DNA of 64,000 nt from CAJXJP01 sp963926055 (GTDB lineage Bacteria; Patescibacteriota; Gracilibacteria; BD1-5; UBA6164): assembly GCA_963926055.1 (NCBI GenBank), contig CAWUVK010000007.1, positions 62,001 through 126,000 of the forward strand, given 5' to 3'. This document shows positions 62,461 through 64,000 of this stretch, piece by piece (within the stretch, counting starts at the first letter, position 1; every line of letters starts with the position of its first letter). The position numbers and the translations under genes are program-made. The notes below the pieces were generated by a model. It did not search any database. It was given only the letters and a program-made list of their open reading frames with translations, and was not told where the DNA came from.

Positions 62461-62500
62461 TATTTAAATCTTCTATTATTAATAAAAGATTTAAATATTT
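62461..62500 (-). terminator. Terminator candidate
   Basis: ATTTAAATCTTTTATT-AATA... on the minus strand pairs with AGAAGATTTAAAT in an imperfect stem after the 181-residue gene. Confidence 0.45.
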
Positions 62501-62514
62501 TTTTCAAGGCTTTT

Positions 62515-63060
62515 TTATAATTCTTCATCAAATGTATCTAATATGTCTTCTAAATATTGAATAAAATCTTCTTTAATATTGTTAAATAATTCATTATATG
62601 CATCAAACTGTCCAGCTTGCATAGTCTTAAAAATACTTAAATTATTCTCTTCATTGATATCTATCCAATTTTCAAATACTTCATATGAATTTATCACGTC
62701 AGTATCATAAAAGTCTGTTGCACTATCTGCTGATTCAGATACATCAGTTTTTTTTATATCATAAATCCAAGTTTCTAAATTTTCATAGTCTAATACTTCT
62801 GAATTACATAAAAATGATAAATAATCATTAATATACGTTTTTACTATTTCATTATTAAAATCAGCATTTTTATCTACTTGATTATAAATACTAATTTGTC
62901 TATAATTATAATTATCTTCAATTATAGATGTAGTATCAATGTATTCGTTCACTAGTGTTTCTTTATTTATATTGTTCATAGTTATATATAAATTAAATAA
63001 TAATATAATTTCTTGCATTTCATTTAGTTGAAAATTTGTGTAATAAATATTTTTAAGCAC
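62515..63060 (-). CDS. Acidic helical protein of unknown function
   Basis: 181 residues, strongly acidic (FKTMQAGQFDAYNELFNNIK, EDFIQYLEDILDTFDEEL at the end; VSESADSATDFYDTDVINSY). It uses no TGA and has only one Gly. It looks soluble and helical with many Tyr and Asp. Such acidic proteins can be DNA mimics or chaperone-like partners, but no family is recognised. A later in-frame ATG at MQEIILLF is an alternative start. Confidence 0.55.
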   Translation of the reverse strand: MLKNIYYTNFQLNEMQEIILLFNLYITMNNINKETLVNEYIDTTSIIEDNYNYRQISIYNQVDKNADFNNEIVKTYINDYLSFLCNSEVLDYENLETWIYDIKKTDVSESADSATDFYDTDVINSYEVFENWIDINEENNLSIFKTMQAGQFDAYNELFNNIKEDFIQYLEDILDTFDEEL

Positions 63061-63382
63061 TTTTCTTCTAACTTTCTTGCATATTTATGCAGATATTTTT
63101 AAATCCACATATTCTAATACGAGATTCAAAACTTTTTTTCAAGCTTTTTTTATTTTTTTAACAAAAAAAAGAGAAAAAAGTAAATTTTTCTTTTTAAATA
63201 GCTAAAACTTTCTTTGAAAAAAGTTTTATTTTTTTTATTAACCTTATCAAATTAACTAATTTTGAAATGATTTTATGAATGTTTTTGAATATAAAATGTA
63301 TCTAATATCTAAATATCTCCATATTTGATATTATTCTATAAGCATGATAAAATATAAAGTATATATTTATGATTAAAAAAGG
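63061..63382. other. AT-rich intergenic region with a hairpin and promoter
   Basis: No ORF is convincing. AAAACTTT and AAAGTTTT arms with a T tract (about 63206-63240) form a plus-strand terminator-like hairpin with no gene before it. TTGATA (63325-63330), 17 bp, TAAAAT (63348-63353) is a good promoter for the next plus-strand gene. Confidence 0.45.
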
Positions 63383-63682
63383 ATGATTATTGATGTCATA
63401 CATAACTCGTTTTTGCTAAATGAATCTCAAAAAATATATTTAATGGAACAAGTAAAAAATAATGATCAAGCATACACTAATAGGTTGCTAAAAAATTTAC
63501 AATCAGAGAATGTTTTTTTACTTCAACTTCTAAAAAAATATAAATCAGATACGGATAATATCAGTATCTGACAATTAAAATGAGAACTCATGCAGAAAAA
63601 TTTCGAAAAAATCAGAGCACTCGAAGCAAGTGAAGAAGATGATTTTTTTGATTTAGATAAAAATATTGATGACGTATTATAA
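63383..63682 (+). CDS. Uncharacterised small protein
   Basis: 99 residues (begins MIIDVIHNSFLLNESQKIYL), helical and soluble, acidic end (ASEEDDFFDLDKNIDDVL). Two TGA-glycines (ISIGQLKGELMQ). A good promoter lies 30-60 bp upstream. It is 14 bp before the next gene, so the two are probably co-transcribed. No family. Confidence 0.6.
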
Positions 63683-63696
63683 TTAAATAAAAAATA

Positions 63697-64000
63697 ATGG
63701 CTTTTGAAAGTTCAAATAATCCAGAACAACAATCAGTTGATCCCTCTATAAAACAAGAACAAATAGATAGGGATTTTGATGCTGTATTAAAAGAATATCA
63801 AAATATGCCACCAAAAGAACAGGCTGAATTTATTGAAGCAATTGCAAGAAAAGATCCTCACTTTAATGAATTATACACTCAACTCAAAGATTTCTTCTGG
63901 AAAAATATTCAAGGTTTAGACGAACAATTAGAATCAATAGAAATACAAAAGTTATTCGAAGCAGAAGCAAATAAAACTGGGGAGCTTTTACTCTCACAAT
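63697..64000 (+). CDS. Uncharacterised protein, 5' part
   Basis: The first 101 residues of a gene that runs off the window (begins MAFESSNNPEQQSVDPSIKQ). It is Gln/Glu-rich and helical (NMPPKEQAEFIEAIARKDPH, LDEQLESIEIQKLFEAEANK), without TGA codons so far. It follows the 99-residue gene closely. Function unknown. Confidence 0.6.
   Translation, partial: MAFESSNNPEQQSVDPSIKQEQIDRDFDAVLKEYQNMPPKEQAEFIEAIARKDPHFNELYTQLKDFFWKNIQGLDEQLESIEIQKLFEAEANKTGELLLSQ

Noticed and set aside
1..64000. Widespread frameshifts or pseudogenes, as suggested by the many TGA codons
   Set aside because: The TGA codons occur in frame, in glycine positions of conserved motifs, in nearly every gene; this is recoding, not decay.
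1..64000. CRISPR arrays, tRNA, rRNA and transposase genes
   Set aside because: I looked for regularly spaced repeats, cloverleaf signatures and DDE/serine/tyrosine recombinase motifs and saw none.

Overview
Every strand of evidence says that this window comes from a bacterium that reads UGA as glycine (translation table 25), i.e. Candidatus Absconditabacteria (SR1) or Gracilibacteria (BD1-5/GN02). In-frame TGA falls on glycines that cannot be lost: the VGPRP motif of the sugar transferase, the Walker A glycines of TsaE, MutS and the YbbA ATPase, both glycines of an ABC SGGEQ signature, and the GDSL glycine of a TesA-like hydrolase. Only TAA and TAG end genes. Read this way, dozens of apparent fragments join into about 70 full-length genes. 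DNA is very AT-rich, genes are tightly packed, and terminator hairpins often contain the stop codon itself. I cannot tell SR1 from Gracilibacteria here, and I saw no tRNA, rRNA or CRISPR.

Layout. 0-11 kb: the end of a polyprenyl-phosphate sugar transferase, a large membrane-anchored protein, TsaE, a STAS protein, a GT4 glycosyltransferase, a Nudix hydrolase, a DUF559 nuclease gene enclosed by inverted repeats, an EgtD-like methyltransferase, a short MutS lacking the mismatch-reading domains, and a baseplate-J-like anchored protein of the kind common in CPR genomes. 11-18 kb: CsoR-like regulator with operator and DUF4395 membrane protein, secreted proteins, a plasmid-like pair (AbiEi-like regulator plus replication-initiator-like protein) with twin palindromic operators, and a cold-shock-type DEAD-box helicase with a long hairpin leader. 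18-21 kb: signal peptidase I-like protein, two paralogous secreted Cys-rich proteins and a type IV pilin, facing a SulP transporter. 22-37 kb: a tesA-ybbA-ybbP operon, an AI-2E permease, NTR-like protein, MATE exporter, DUF1704/QEGLA metallopeptidase, ABC-F ATPase and a second DEAD-box helicase. 37-44 kb: a two-component system followed by small envelope-stress genes (PLDc_N, DUF5667, small membrane protein, CsbD) that share an 11-bp tandem repeat in their promoters, then a DJ-1/Hsp31 protein, a P-loop kinase, a TrmB regulator with a palindromic operator, and a PHP phosphoesterase.

45-62 kb is an accessory, defence-like region: a repeat-rich coiled-coil membrane protein, orphan genes, gene remnants, a PDDEXK-like nuclease next to a large zinc-hook AAA ATPase, three small membrane-anchored proteins, a single-chain type IIG (Eco57I-like) restriction-modification enzyme and a divergent DUF2779 protein. 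62-64 kb holds uncharacterised acidic proteins and the start of another gene.

The most useful leads are: the shared tandem-repeat promoter architecture downstream of the two-component system; the DUF559 element with an apparently empty second copy; the attenuator-like leader of the first helicase; and the nuclease/ATPase/membrane-protein cluster next to the restriction enzyme. All family names come from motif recognition by eye, without database searches.
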